Counted from the first letter of the stretch, positions 26,166-34,668 are shown. The stretch: DNA of 64,000 nucleotides from Thermocatellispora tengchongensis (GCF_014202315.1 NZ_JACHGN010000007.1:411972-475971); one strand, 5' to 3'. Notes: a model not told the origin generated them from the letters alone. Made by a program: numbers and translations.

Positions 26166-29100
26166 ATGGCGTTGACGAACAAGGAACGGGTTGGACGTGT
26201 CCTTGATCTGGTGGCGGAGGGCCTTGGCCCGTGGATGATCGCGCTGCTGGAGGTCAAGTACGGCACGGACTGGGCTGGCCATGTGGTCCGGGCTGCCGGC
26301 CCGACGAACCGCGACACGACGCCGAACCCCTCGGACCCCGCCTACCTGTTCTGGATCTTCGACAAGCAGTGGCACAGCTTGTTCCGCGATCACTTGAGTT
26401 TCGAGGACAAGCGCGCGGTGTCGGCACTGTGGGATGCTCGTAAGGAGTGGGCGCACGGTGCCAAGGTTGCCTCAGATCGAACCGAACGTGTCCTCATGGA
26501 TGGCGAACACCTGCTGCGTTCGATCGGTGCAGTCGAGCAAGCGGACGCGGTTGATGAGATGCGCCGGGAATTCCGCCGGATCATGTTTGAGGAGGACCAG
26601 AAGCGCATTCAACGCGCCAAGGAGAGGTCCCTATCCGTGCAGGTCGACTCGACCGGTCTCCCGGCATGGCGCGACGTGGTGGAGCCGCACGACGACGTGG
26701 CGCGAGGGTCGTTCCAGTTGGCCCAGTTCGCCGCTGACCTGCGGCAGGTGCACCAGGGTATCGCTGGACCTGAGTACGGCGACCCGACGGAGTTCTTCGG
26801 ACGTACCTACCTGACCCGTGGACTCCGGTACTTGCTGGAGCAGGCCGTCCAGCGCCTCACCGGTGTCGGGGGGGAGCCGGTGATCGACCTGATGACCACC
26901 TTTGGTGGAGGCAAGACCCACTCGCTGCTCGCCGTCTACCACGCGGCCTCCGGCGTGTCGGCGGACAAGTTGCCCGGCATGCGTGAGGTCCTCGACAACC
27001 TCGGCATCAGTGACCTTCCTGCCAAGGTAAACCGCGCCGTCCTCGTCGGCAACGACCTGTCCGTCCTGGGGTCCACCAAGCCAGACGGCACGGTGGTTAA
27101 CACGATGTGGGGCGAACTGGCGTGGCAGTTAGGCGGATCCGAAGGGTTCGCGATGCTCGCTCGGTACGACGCAAAGTCTGCGCCTCCGCCTACCACCGAC
27201 CTTGAGGCGTTGTTCAAGAAGTTCGGCCCCTGCGTCATTCTCGTCGACGAGTGGGTCGCTTATCTGCGGCAGTTGTGGTCCCGTGATGACGTGGCCCCGG
27301 CGGGCACGTTCGACACCCACATGACGTTCGTGCAATCCCTGACCGAGGCGACCAAAGCAGTTGCCAACGCCCTGCTGGTAGTGTCACTGCCTGCCTCTGA
27401 GCTGGTCCGCGACATGCACATGGCGGACGCGCCTATCGAGAACCAGCACGAGATCGGCGGCACCGCAGGGCTCGAAGCGCTGCGTCACCTCCGGTCGGTG
27501 ATCCACCGCCTGGAGACCGCATGGCAGCCCGCCTCTGTCGAGGAGTCTTTTGAGATCGTGCGTCGGCGTATCTTCAAGCCGTTCGGCAGTATGGAGACCG
27601 CCAACCGCGACCTGGTGGTCGGGAAGTTTCTGAACCACTATCAGAAGCACGCCGCCGACCTTCCCAACGAGGTCATGCAGCCTGGCTACCGGTCGGCGAT
27701 GAAGGCCGCATACCCCATCCACCCGGAGTTGTTCGACCGGCTCTACCAGGACTGGTCCACATTGGAGCGGTTCCAGCGAACCCGAGGTGTCCTGCGACTC
27801 ATGGCAACCGTCGTGCACGCATTGTGGACCAGCGGGGACAAGTCCCCGATGATCCTTCCTGCATCCGTCCCGATGGACAACCAGAAGGTGTTCGAGGAGA
27901 TCACTAATCACCTCGACGACACCTGGAAGCCCATCGTGGACGCAGACATCGCCGGTGACGGCTCTGCGGCCTCCACCATCGACAACGAAATCAAGATTCT
28001 CGGTCGTTCAATGGCCACGAAGCGCGCCGCGCGCTGTGTCTTCCTCGGCACTGCGCCGATGGCGAACCGCCGTGAACGCGACGGCTCCCAAGCTCCTGTG
28101 CGAGGCATCGAGCAGAAGCGAGTCGTCCTTGGCTGCACCTACCCCGGCGATAACCCTTCCCACGTTGCTGACGCGCTGCGTCGCCTCGGGGATCAGGGTA
28201 AGTACATGAACCGGGACCAGGACCGTTACTGGCTGAGCCTGCAGCAGACGGTCTCCCAGATTGTGCAGGAGCGTGCGGACGCCTACCACGAGGACCAGGT
28301 TTTTGACGAACTCGCCGCTGTGGTCCGGCGGGAAACTGACAAGGGCCTGTTCCAGCGGGTTCACCGATTTCCGGCAAGCAGTATCGACGTGCAAGATGAC
28401 CCCGGTATCGGGCTTGTCATCTTCGGCCCCGATCGGGCTTTCTCGAAGAAGGCCAAGTCGAAGGCCGAAGACGCTGCGCTGGAGTTCTTGAACAAGCGAG
28501 GGACCAACGCCCGAATCTACAAGAACAGTCTTGTGTTCCTCGCCCCCGAGGTTGACCGGGTCGACGTCATGCTCACCGCGGTCCGGAACCGCATGGCATG
28601 GGAGTACATCCTCGACAACAAGGATTCCCTCAACCTCGATCAGCACAACATCAAGTTGGCGACCCAACGGGTTAAGCAGGCCGAGCAAACCGTCGCCGAC
28701 TCGATTCGTGAGGCGTACCGGTGGATCCTCGTCCCGCATCAAGAGCCCGGCAAGGCCAACGTCGATCTAGAAGCCATCCTCATGAACGGCGAAGGTACCC
28801 TCGTCGAACGTGTCACTAAGAAGGCACGGGGAGAAGAATTCATTGTCGAACGATTCTCCGCGGCGCTGCTTCGCATGCAAATCAACCGCCTCGACCTGTG
28901 GAGGGAAAAGCGCCACGTCCCCGTCGATACGATGGCTGGCTACTTCAGCCAGTACGTCTACATGCCCAAGGTCGTCGATCCCAAGGTAATCATCGACTGC
29001 GTGTGGCAGCTTGACGAGGTTCTCCACATCGACTTGGACGGCTTCGCCTATGCGGACGCCCACGAAGGTGACCGCTATGTGGGGCTCACGTTGAAGAAGC

Positions 29101-29552
29101 CGGCCGAAGTGCGCCCAGGCGGCCTCATTGTTGACCCAACGATCGCCAAAGCACAAATCGAAGCGGACACCGCTGCCTCCGCAACTACGGGCAGCACCAG
29201 CGACGAAGCACAACCCGGCGAGCCCACTGGCGCCACTAACCGGGAAAACCCGTCGAAGGTCGGCCTTGCAGGTAAGCCCACCGTGACCGGTGGAGGCGGC
29301 GCAACACAGGTGACCAAACCTCTCACTCGATTCCAGGCTACGAAGGAACTGACCTCCGCCCGCGTGGTGCGGGACGTATCTCAGATCTACGAGGAGATCA
29401 TCTCCCACTTCGTCGGCGCCGGAGTCGACGTCAAGGTCACCCTCGACGTTGAGTCCAACCAGTTGCACAAGCTGACCAATGACCAGCGCACTGCCATCCG
29501 AGAGAATCTCAAGAGCCTCGGCTTCGGCGACGACGACTGGTCAATGGAGTGA
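26166..29552 (+). CDS. DUF499 ATPase with N-terminal Swt1-like HEPN domain (defence operon gene 3)
   Basis: This 1128-residue protein begins with an all-helical HEPN domain, GPWMIALLEVKYGTDW to about 125, containing RKEWAHG near residue 92. That is the R-x(4-6)-H catalytic pattern of HEPN ribonucleases. DUF499 follows, with Walker A TTFGGGKTHSLLA (about 241-253) and Walker B CVILVDEWVAYLR (about 355-367). Residues about 1000-1060 are a Gly/Ser/Thr/Pro linker. A helical C-terminal domain ends KSLGFGDDDW. DUF499-DUF1156 pairs were predicted as a defence system from defence-island analysis (as I recall, Makarova and colleagues, 2011). ATG 26166 is 2 nt after the methylase stop, so stoichiometric expression is likely. 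Confidence 0.87.
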   Translation: MALTNKERVGRVLDLVAEGLGPWMIALLEVKYGTDWAGHVVRAAGPTNRDTTPNPSDPAYLFWIFDKQWHSLFRDHLSFEDKRAVSALWDARKEWAHGAKVASDRTERVLMDGEHLLRSIGAVEQADAVDEMRREFRRIMFEEDQKRIQRAKERSLSVQVDSTGLPAWRDVVEPHDDVARGSFQLAQFAADLRQVHQGIAGPEYGDPTEFFGRTYLTRGLRYLLEQAVQRLTGVGGEPVIDLMTTFGGGKTHSLLAVYHAASGVSADKLPGMREVLDNLGISDLPAKVNRAVLVGNDLSVLGSTKPDGTVVNTMWGELAWQLGGSEGFAMLARYDAKSAPPPTTDLEALFKKFGPCVILVDEWVAYLRQLWSRDDVAPAGTFDTHMTFVQSLTEATKAVANALLVVSLPASELVRDMHMADAPIENQHEIGGTAGLEALRHLRSVIHRLETAWQPASVEESFEIVRRRIFKPFGSMETANRDLVVGKFLNHYQKHAADLPNEVMQPGYRSAMKAAYPIHPELFDRLYQDWSTLERFQRTRGVLRLMATVVHALWTSGDKSPMILPASVPMDNQKVFEEITNHLDDTWKPIVDADIAGDGSAASTIDNEIKILGRSMATKRAARCVFLGTAPMANRRERDGSQAPVRGIEQKRVVLGCTYPGDNPSHVADALRRLGDQGKYMNRDQDRYWLSLQQTVSQIVQERADAYHEDQVFDELAAVVRRETDKGLFQRVHRFPASSIDVQDDPGIGLVIFGPDRAFSKKAKSKAEDAALEFLNKRGTNARIYKNSLVFLAPEVDRVDVMLTAVRNRMAWEYILDNKDSLNLDQHNIKLATQRVKQAEQTVADSIREAYRWILVPHQEPGKANVDLEAILMNGEGTLVERVTKKARGEEFIVERFSAALLRMQINRLDLWREKRHVPVDTMAGYFSQYVYMPKVVDPKVIIDCVWQLDEVLHIDLDGFAYADAHEGDRYVGLTLKKPAEVRPGGLIVDPTIAKAQIEADTAASATTGSTSDEAQPGEPTGATNRENPSKVGLAGKPTVTGGGGATQVTKPLTRFQATKELTSARVVRDVSQIYEEIISHFVGAGVDVKVTLDVESNQLHKLTNDQRTAIRENLKSLGFGDDDWSME

Positions 29553-29555
29553 ACC

Positions 29556-29756
29556 GTGCCGAGTTTGGTGGGGTCAACCAAGTTGACTCCACCAAAGCCG
29601 GAGTACATCAAGGTCTCCACGAATCCCGGGGTGCTCCTCTTGAGGACTGAGAACGCAGTCCGTGTGACCTATTGCCATAGGAACACAAAGCCCATCCGCT
29701 TGCCACCGAGTGACGTGGTGCAAGCCTCTGTGGGGGGCGGGACATGCACGGGATGA
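29556..29756 (+). CDS. Possible short fourth gene or truncated remnant after DUF499 gene
   Basis: A 66-residue frame starts at a GTG 4 nt after the DUF499 stop and begins MPSLVGSTKLTPPKPEYIKV. The first codons lie inside a strong hairpin (29564-29596), and no motif is recognisable. Related defence loci usually have a further gene here (PLD nuclease or DUF3780, from established descriptions). This could be a leftover of such a gene cut off by the att end, or simply chance. Weak support. Confidence 0.3.
   Translation: MPSLVGSTKLTPPKPEYIKVSTNPGVLLLRTENAVRVTYCHRNTKPIRLPPSDVVQASVGGGTCTG
29564..29596 (+). terminator. Strong hairpin at the end of the defence operon
   Basis: TTTGGTGGGGTCAAC (29564-29578) and GTTGACTCCACCAAA (29582-29596) pair over 15 bp with one G-T and a 3-nt loop, 11 nt past the DUF499 stop. 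There is no T-tract, so it may be a terminator of the actinobacterial I-type or a mRNA-stabilising or protein-binding site. Confidence 0.6.
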
Positions 29757-29823
29757 TCTTGCAAAGGGAGCGGGCTGCGCGAGACGTTCGCGCAGCTCAC
29801 ACCGTATGAGCCCGCCGCGCGGC

Positions 29824-29873
29824 CACCGCTCTCCTAAAGCGGGTGCCGCAGGTTCGAATCCTGCCGGGGGCAC
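29824..29873 (+). repeat. attR, 50-bp direct repeat
   Basis: Exact second copy of 8705-8754 (starts CACCGCTCTCC, ends GGGGGCAC). It lacks the tRNA 5' half, so it is not a functional tRNA. It marks the right end of the AICE; chromosomal sequence with the original tRNA terminator follows. Confidence 0.95.
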
Positions 29874-29899
29874 GCTTCTCGACCGGCAATCCGGCCTCC

Positions 29900-29931
29900 G
29901 ACCTGCGGTTTCTCTGCCGCAGGTCTTTGCT
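29900..29931 (+). terminator. Displaced original terminator of tRNA-Arg
   Basis: GACCTGCGG (29900-29908) and CCGCAGGTC (29917-29925) form a perfect 9-bp stem with an 8-nt loop, followed by TTTGCTTTCC. It sits 26 nt after attR, the same distance as the element-borne terminator after attL, showing that it served the tRNA before integration. The rest of 29932-30120 holds no gene that I can see. Confidence 0.75.
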
Positions 29932-30120
29932 TTCCAGACCCCTGACAGCTCGCCGAGAGCACCCGTGCGCAGCCGTAGGACCTTGATCACGGGATACTAT
30001 GCGCGATGATCTTGGCTGTGTTTCCCCCAGCTCAAGGAAACAGTTCGGCTCGTCCCTGCGTCAGAGGAAACCTGAAGCGCTCCGGGTCTGACAGAGGCTC
30101 GATTCTCTGAGGGGATCGAG

Positions 30121-30171
30121 TCCCCGTCCGCCTACCCGGCAGAGCTTCGCGAGCGTGCGGTACGACGCGTG
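30121..30171 (+). pseudogene. IS3-type transposase OrfA N-terminal relic
   Basis: The frame reads SPSAYPAELRERAVRRV, the start of IS3-family OrfA helix-turn-helix proteins (pattern YPxELRERAVR). It then runs directly into unrelated sequence at the end of the LLM oxidoreductase gene on the other strand. No terminal repeats or OrfB are present. A short decayed fragment, judged only by the motif. Confidence 0.4.
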
Positions 30172-30180
30172 CCCGCCCGG

Positions 30181-31020
30181 TCACTCGGGCCTGGTGGCCA
30201 GTACGGCGTCGGCGACCGCTCGGAGGGTGGCGATGGGGTCGTCGCCGAGGGGGTAGACGCCGACTTGGTCCGCGCCGGCATCGAGGTGCGCGGTCAGGTT
30301 GCGCGCGAGGTCGGCCGGGTCGCCGTAGGCGAGCAGTGCGTCGATGACGCGGTCGCTGCCGGTGCCGGAGAGGTCCTCGTCGGTGAAGCCCAGCCGCCGG
30401 AGGTTGCTCGCGTAGTTGGTGACCTGCAACGCCTGCCCGGGCGGTGCGGCCCGGGCGACGGCGCGGGCCCGCTCTACATCGGGCTCCGCAAGCGCGAAGT
30501 GGCCGGGTAGGAGCAGTTTGCCCGGCCCCAGGATCTCCCTGGCCCTCCGGGTGTGCTCGGGCGTGACCATGCAGGGGATGGCACCCGCGGTGCGGTCGCG
30601 GGCCAGCCGCATCATTCTCGGACCGAGGGCGGCCAGCACCACCCGCTCGGCCGGGACGCCGGCCAGCGCCAGTTGGTGCAGGTAGGACACCAGGGTGTCG
30701 TATGGCGACGCCCACTCGGCGTGGACCTCGCGGTGCCCGACCCCGACGCCGAGAATGAACCGGCTGGGGTACCTGGCGACGATTCGGTGGTAGGAGGCGG
30801 CGACGATCTCGGCGTCGGCGGTCCACACGTTGACCACGCTCGTGCCGACCACCAGCCGGGTGGTGGCGTCGAGGAGCTTCTCCGCGAAGGCGAGGTCGGC
30901 CGGTGGCGACGCGTCCAGCCAAAGCGTGCCATAGCCGGCCCGCTCCACCTCCACCGCGCTCTCCGGGCTCACCTCATGCTCGCGTAGGTGGGCGCCGAGC
31001 AGACCCAGGTCGATGTTCAT
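30181..31020 (-). CDS. LLM-class (F420-dependent) oxidoreductase
   Basis: This 279-residue TIM-barrel protein of the luciferase-like family contains LGLLGAHL at the start, the GYGTLWLDASPPAD segment, LVVGTSVVNVWTADAEIVAA and RFILGVGVGHREVHAEWASP. These follow actinobacterial F420-dependent LLM enzymes (TIGR03620-like). The likely role is hydride transfer to or from F420 or FMN on an unknown substrate. ATG 31020 begins MNIDLGLLG; longer in-frame starts lack support. It is divergent from the LysR gene at 31117, which probably controls it. Confidence 0.85.
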   Translation of the reverse strand: MNIDLGLLGAHLREHEVSPESAVEVERAGYGTLWLDASPPADLAFAEKLLDATTRLVVGTSVVNVWTADAEIVAASYHRIVARYPSRFILGVGVGHREVHAEWASPYDTLVSYLHQLALAGVPAERVVLAALGPRMMRLARDRTAGAIPCMVTPEHTRRAREILGPGKLLLPGHFALAEPDVERARAVARAAPPGQALQVTNYASNLRRLGFTDEDLSGTGSDRVIDALLAYGDPADLARNLTAHLDAGADQVGVYPLGDDPIATLRAVADAVLATRPE

Positions 31021-31116
31021 GATCCGATCCCAGCACCACGCCCCCATCGGAAACCAGAACCAGTTCCGACGCGCTCGATAACCTGGGGGCATCGTCGCAG
31101 AACAGGGGGCGGCTCG

Positions 31117-31983
31117 GTGGAACTGCGTGCACTGCGCTACTTCGTCGCGGTGGCCGAGGAACTGCACTTCGGGCGGGCCGCCGAGCGGCTGCACATCGCC
31201 CAGCCCGCGGTCAGCAGGCGGATCGCCCAACTGGAACGGGAGCTTGGAGTCCGGCTGCTGGACCGTTCACCGCGCCGGGTTCGGCTCACTGCTGCCGGGC
31301 ACCGGGTGCTCGCCGCGGCGCGTGATGCGCTCGCGGCCGTGGATCGGGTCCAGGCCGCCGCCGGTGCGCGGGCGGGCACCATGCGCATCGGTACCGCCGC
31401 CGGGTTCACCGCGCGCCTGGAGCGCGGGATCGACGCGCTGCGCGAGCACCCCTCGGCGCTCGGCGTCGACGTCGTACTGGTCGACCTTCCACTGGAGGCT
31501 CGTCTGGACACCGTACGACGGGGGGAGATCGATCTGGCACTGGCTCGGGGGGTGCGTTCGGCACCCGGGCTTAAGGTGCTGCCGACGTGGACGGAGCAGC
31601 TGTTCGCGATCGTGTCCGTGCAGCACCCCGCCGCCGGTCGCTCGACAGTCGGCTTGGCCGATCTCGCCGTCGACGAACTGCGGATCCCGTCGCGGGACCA
31701 CGCCCTGTTCCTGCCGGAGGCTTTGACGGCCGCGATACGGAAGGCCGGGGTCGAAACTCGGGCCGATCGCCTTGCCGGGACGGTCCAGGACACGATCGTC
31801 GAAATCGGTTTCAATCCGCGTAGCTGGACCGTGCTGCCAGGCGACCAGGTCGCGGAGATCCGCTCCACCCGGGTGCGGGCGATCCCGTTCGCACCGCACA
31901 CCACGATCACCGGCAGCGTCGTGGTACCGGTCGACCTCCCGCACACCTGCGCCGCCGCCCACCAGGCGGCCTTCGGAGATTGA
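31117..31983 (+). CDS. LysR-family transcriptional regulator
   Basis: This 288-residue protein has an N-terminal winged helix, LRALRYFVAVAEELHFGRAA with RLHIAQPAVSRRIAQLEREL (about 3-42), and a periplasmic-binding-protein-like effector domain from about 90. The GTG start at 31117 precedes GAACTGCGTGCACTG; AGGGGGCGGCTC supplies the ribosome-binding site. It is divergent from the LLM oxidoreductase with a 96-bp gap, the classic LysR/target arrangement. The ligand is unknown. Confidence 0.9.
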   Translation: MELRALRYFVAVAEELHFGRAAERLHIAQPAVSRRIAQLERELGVRLLDRSPRRVRLTAAGHRVLAAARDALAAVDRVQAAAGARAGTMRIGTAAGFTARLERGIDALREHPSALGVDVVLVDLPLEARLDTVRRGEIDLALARGVRSAPGLKVLPTWTEQLFAIVSVQHPAAGRSTVGLADLAVDELRIPSRDHALFLPEALTAAIRKAGVETRADRLAGTVQDTIVEIGFNPRSWTVLPGDQVAEIRSTRVRAIPFAPHTTITGSVVVPVDLPHTCAAAHQAAFGD

Positions 31984-32041
31984 CCCGTCCACAGCAAGAT
32001 GCGAACCCGACGCGGTGCGGGCACCGCCGCGGAGGGTCGCG

Positions 32042-32116
32042 GACGATGAGACCGGCCGCCACGCCGGTCACGCCGACATCCTCCGCGAACTGATCGACGG
32101 CACGAGCGGACGCTGA
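32042..32116 (+). pseudogene. DUF664/DinB-type protein C-terminal relic
   Basis: The frame reads DDETGRHAGHADILRELIDG and ends GTSGR before a stop. This is the C-terminal helix of DUF664 proteins; compare ETAQHAGHADIIRESLDGAK at the end of the intact DinB gene at 51167. No upstream domain remains in frame. It is a decayed fragment between LysR and the epoxide hydrolase. Confidence 0.6.
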
Positions 32117-32145
32117 CCCCACCACCTTCTCCAGGACAGGAACAC

Positions 32146-33237
32146 ATGATCACCGCAACACGGCCGTTGCCACGCCGCCTCCTCCGGTCCGCGCGCACGG
32201 TGGCGACCATCGCGCTCATCACCCTGCTCACGATCGGCACCGCCGCCTGTTCCACACCGGCCGCGACGGCCACACCCACTGCGACTTCCATAGCGACCTC
32301 GGCTCCCCCATCGACCGCGACCACCGCCGCCCCCTACGCCGCCGTCACCCGGGACGATCCGGAGTTCGCCAAGACCTTCCGGCACGAGTTCGCCGAGGTC
32401 GACGGCGTCCGCATGCACTACGTGACCGGCGGCAGCGGCAGCCCGGTGGTGCTGATCCACGGCTGGCCCCAGACCTGGTACGGCTGGTGGCCGATCATGC
32501 CGGCGCTCGCCGAGCACCACACCGTCTACGCTGTTGACCTTCCCGGACTTGGCGACAGCCACGGCTCACCGACCGGCTACGACAAGGCCACCCTGGCGCG
32601 GTACGTGCACACGTTGATCGCCGACCGGCTCAAGATCCGAAACGCCGCCGTCGTCGGCCACGATTTCGGCGCCGCCGTGGCATTCCAGTACGCCGGCCAA
32701 TTCCCCGACGACACCACCCGCCTCGGCTACTTCGACCTGCCGCTGCCCGGGCCCGCTGTCGATGCGGCCACATACCGCTCGCTGAGCTGGCACATCGCCT
32801 TTCACTCCCAGCGACGGGTCCCGGAGGCGGTCGTGGGCGACAACGTCCGCGAGTACCTGGCACTGTTCTATCCCCAGGTCTCGTTCCGCGGTTCGGCGTT
32901 CGGCGGCACCTCGGATCGGTCCCCGTTCACCGACATCGAGATCGACGAGTACGCACGGACCTACAGCCGGCCGGCAGTCCTGTCGGGCGGCTTCGAGCTC
33001 TACCGCGCCCTCGACAAGGACGTCCGCGACACCGCGGCAGCCGCACCGGTGCGTGTCCCGACCCTGCTCATGGCCGCCCAAGGGCAGCTCGACGCGATCC
33101 GGGCCACGGTGGCCCCGCGGATGACCAAGATCGTACGAGCGGTGGACGTGCCGCGCGCAGGGCACTGGCTCGCCGAGGAGAATCCCTGGTTCGTCACCGC
33201 GGAGCTGTTGCGCTTCCTCGGCAGTTCCGGGCGTTGA
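32146..33237 (+). CDS. Secreted alpha/beta hydrolase, epoxide-hydrolase-like lipoprotein
   Basis: This 363-residue protein has a signal sequence with lipobox GTAAC (Cys near residue 35), a Thr/Ala/Pro linker, and a hydrolase fold. The oxyanion segment HGWPQTWYGWW is at about 105-115, and the nucleophile elbow GHDFGAA, with Asp not Ser, is at about 168-174. A final AGHWLAEENP gives the catalytic His. An Asp nucleophile plus HGWP identifies the epoxide hydrolase/haloalkane dehalogenase branch. It probably acts outside the membrane, which is unusual for soluble epoxide hydrolases. ATG 32146 follows CAGGACAGGAACAC. Confidence 0.87.
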   Translation: MITATRPLPRRLLRSARTVATIALITLLTIGTAACSTPAATATPTATSIATSAPPSTATTAAPYAAVTRDDPEFAKTFRHEFAEVDGVRMHYVTGGSGSPVVLIHGWPQTWYGWWPIMPALAEHHTVYAVDLPGLGDSHGSPTGYDKATLARYVHTLIADRLKIRNAAVVGHDFGAAVAFQYAGQFPDDTTRLGYFDLPLPGPAVDAATYRSLSWHIAFHSQRRVPEAVVGDNVREYLALFYPQVSFRGSAFGGTSDRSPFTDIEIDEYARTYSRPAVLSGGFELYRALDKDVRDTAAAAPVRVPTLLMAAQGQLDAIRATVAPRMTKIVRAVDVPRAGHWLAEENPWFVTAELLRFLGSSGR

Positions 33238-33342
33238 TCTTGCCGGTCGTGGCGCTGTGGGGACCGTCCTGGCCCCGGCCGGTCATCGGTCCACGATCGG
33301 GGACGGCGAGATCGTACGGCGGCGCGGCTACTGGAACCCCCC

Positions 33343-33519
33343 TCGCCGTCCTTGAGGCGGTGGGCGGCGAGGAGAGCATGCGCGACACCTTCGACGTCGA
33401 GGCCGGATGGCTTCGAGGTTCTACCCGGTCGAGGCGGCGCCGCCCGCGCGGCCATCTCCGGCGCGAGCGGGATGCCGTCCGGCCGGTGGCAGATCGTGGC
33501 GACGGCCTGCGCGTCGCCG
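33343..33519 (-). pseudogene. AfsR/LuxR-type ATPase regulator fragment
   Basis: On the minus strand the frame reads GDAQAVATICHRPDGIPLAP, then, after a short insertion, LDVEGVAHALLAAHRL. Large actinobacterial STAND regulators carry ICRRLDGIPLALELAAAR followed by a DDRFRLLTGG segment at this spacing. Upstream and downstream domains are missing, and the frame decays after the fragment. The whole gap 33238-33524 shows no other gene. Confidence 0.45.
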
Positions 33520-33524
33520 GTCCC

Positions 33525-34355
33525 CTATCCGGTGAGTGCCTGGGTTCCCAGGACGGCGAGGAGCGCGAGGCGTTCGGCGTCCTCGCTGCCGGGTTCGGCG
33601 GTGTAGATCATGATGCGCAGGTCGTCGCCGGCGACGACGAGTACGTCGCAGTCCAGCGTGATGGCGCCGACGTGCGGGTGGTCGATGGTCTTGCGGGCGG
33701 ACTCGTGCCGGCCGACGGCACCGGATTCCCAGAGGTGATCGAACTCGGCGCTTTTGGTGCGCAGTTGGGAGATGAGGTGTCGCAGTCGCCGATCGGCCGG
33801 ATAGCGGCTTGCTGTTCTGCGCAGGTCGGCGACCTGGGCGGCACGTAGTGCGCCCCGGGATTCGGGGGTGTGACGTATGCGGGTGCCGGTGCCGAGGAAG
33901 TTGCGCCACACGGCGTTGAGGTCGTTGCCGTGCCATTCCCCCATCAGCGCCGTGTACAGGGGGTTGGCGAGCAGTTGGGTCCATGCGGCGTCGAAGACCG
34001 CGACGGGTGTGCCGGTGAGCCGGTCCAGCATCCGCTGGACGCTGGGCGTGATGTACGCCGGGACCGTCTCCGGGCCGGGAGGAGCGAGGCCGGCGAGCTG
34101 GTAGAGGTGGGCGCGCCCGCCGCTGGTGAGCCGCAGGGCGCGGGCGAGGGCTTCGACGACCTGCGCGGAGGGGTTGGTGGCCCGGCCCTGTTCGAGGCGG
34201 GTGACGTAGTCGACGGAGATACCGGCGAGCTGGGCCAGCTCTTCGCGCCGCAGCCCCGGAGCGCGCCGGCGGCCGCCGGTGGGAAAGCCCACCGTGTCGG
34301 GTGAGACCTGGTCACGCCAGCGCCGCAGGGCTGCGCCGAGTTCTGTCGCTGCCAT
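33525..34355 (-). CDS. XRE regulator with MmyB-like ligand-binding domain
   Basis: This 276-residue protein has an N-terminal HTH, GLRREELAQLAGISVDYVTR with LEQGRATNPSAQVVEALARA (about 33-73). A MmyB-like PAS/lipid-binding C-terminal domain contains FDAAWTQLLANPLYTALMGE and DYLVVAG-like DVLVVAGDDLRIM. Homologues often sit beside and control an SDR oxidoreductase (established pattern), and the SDR gene at 34758 lies divergently 400 bp away. ATG 34355 is in frame with the family N-terminus (ELGAALRRWRDQ). Confidence 0.88.
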   Translation of the reverse strand: MAATELGAALRRWRDQVSPDTVGFPTGGRRRAPGLRREELAQLAGISVDYVTRLEQGRATNPSAQVVEALARALRLTSGGRAHLYQLAGLAPPGPETVPAYITPSVQRMLDRLTGTPVAVFDAAWTQLLANPLYTALMGEWHGNDLNAVWRNFLGTGTRIRHTPESRGALRAAQVADLRRTASRYPADRRLRHLISQLRTKSAEFDHLWESGAVGRHESARKTIDHPHVGAITLDCDVLVVAGDDLRIMIYTAEPGSEDAERLALLAVLGTQALTG

Positions 34356-34502
34356 ACCAGACAGTGTGGCTCATATCGCCTAAGCCGGTCCTGGTACCGA
34401 TAGTCCTATGAAGGCGGGTGTACTGCCTGTTCCTGGGGTTTGCGCCCATTGTGGAAGCATGACAGCGACAGGGACGCCCGCCGCCCCCGCAGTGGGCGCT
34501 GG

Positions 34503-34668
34503 ATGGTCGCCCTATGCGTCGGCACTGATGACGACGTTCTGCGGCTGGACGGGGTGCGTCCGGGGGCGGGCGTCGTCGATAACGGTACGGGCCTGCCCAG
34601 CGCCGCCCCACACAGCTCGCCGAGATGTGCGCCACGGCCGGCGTCGCCCCGCAGCCGGTGGCTGAGCG
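34503..34668 (+). pseudogene. SAM-dependent methyltransferase fragment
   Basis: Two frames one base apart give WSPYASAL then TDDDVLRLDGVRPGAGVVDN and GTGLPS, which resembles motif I of class I methyltransferases (VLRLAGVRPG-RVVDVGTGTGLP). Further on, QLAEMCATAGVAPQPVAE resembles an internal helix of the same family. The glycine loop is damaged and the rest of the gene is absent, so this is a relic. The remaining parts of 34356-34757 show nothing recognisable. Confidence 0.4.

Noticed and set aside
19943..29552. Assignment of the cargo operon to DISARM, BREX or Pgl
   Set aside because: drmA, drmB and drmC (DUF1998 and PLD genes), brxC/pglZ and pglX-type companions are all absent; DUF499 and DUF1156 are not part of these systems. 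Only the helicase-methylase logic is shared.
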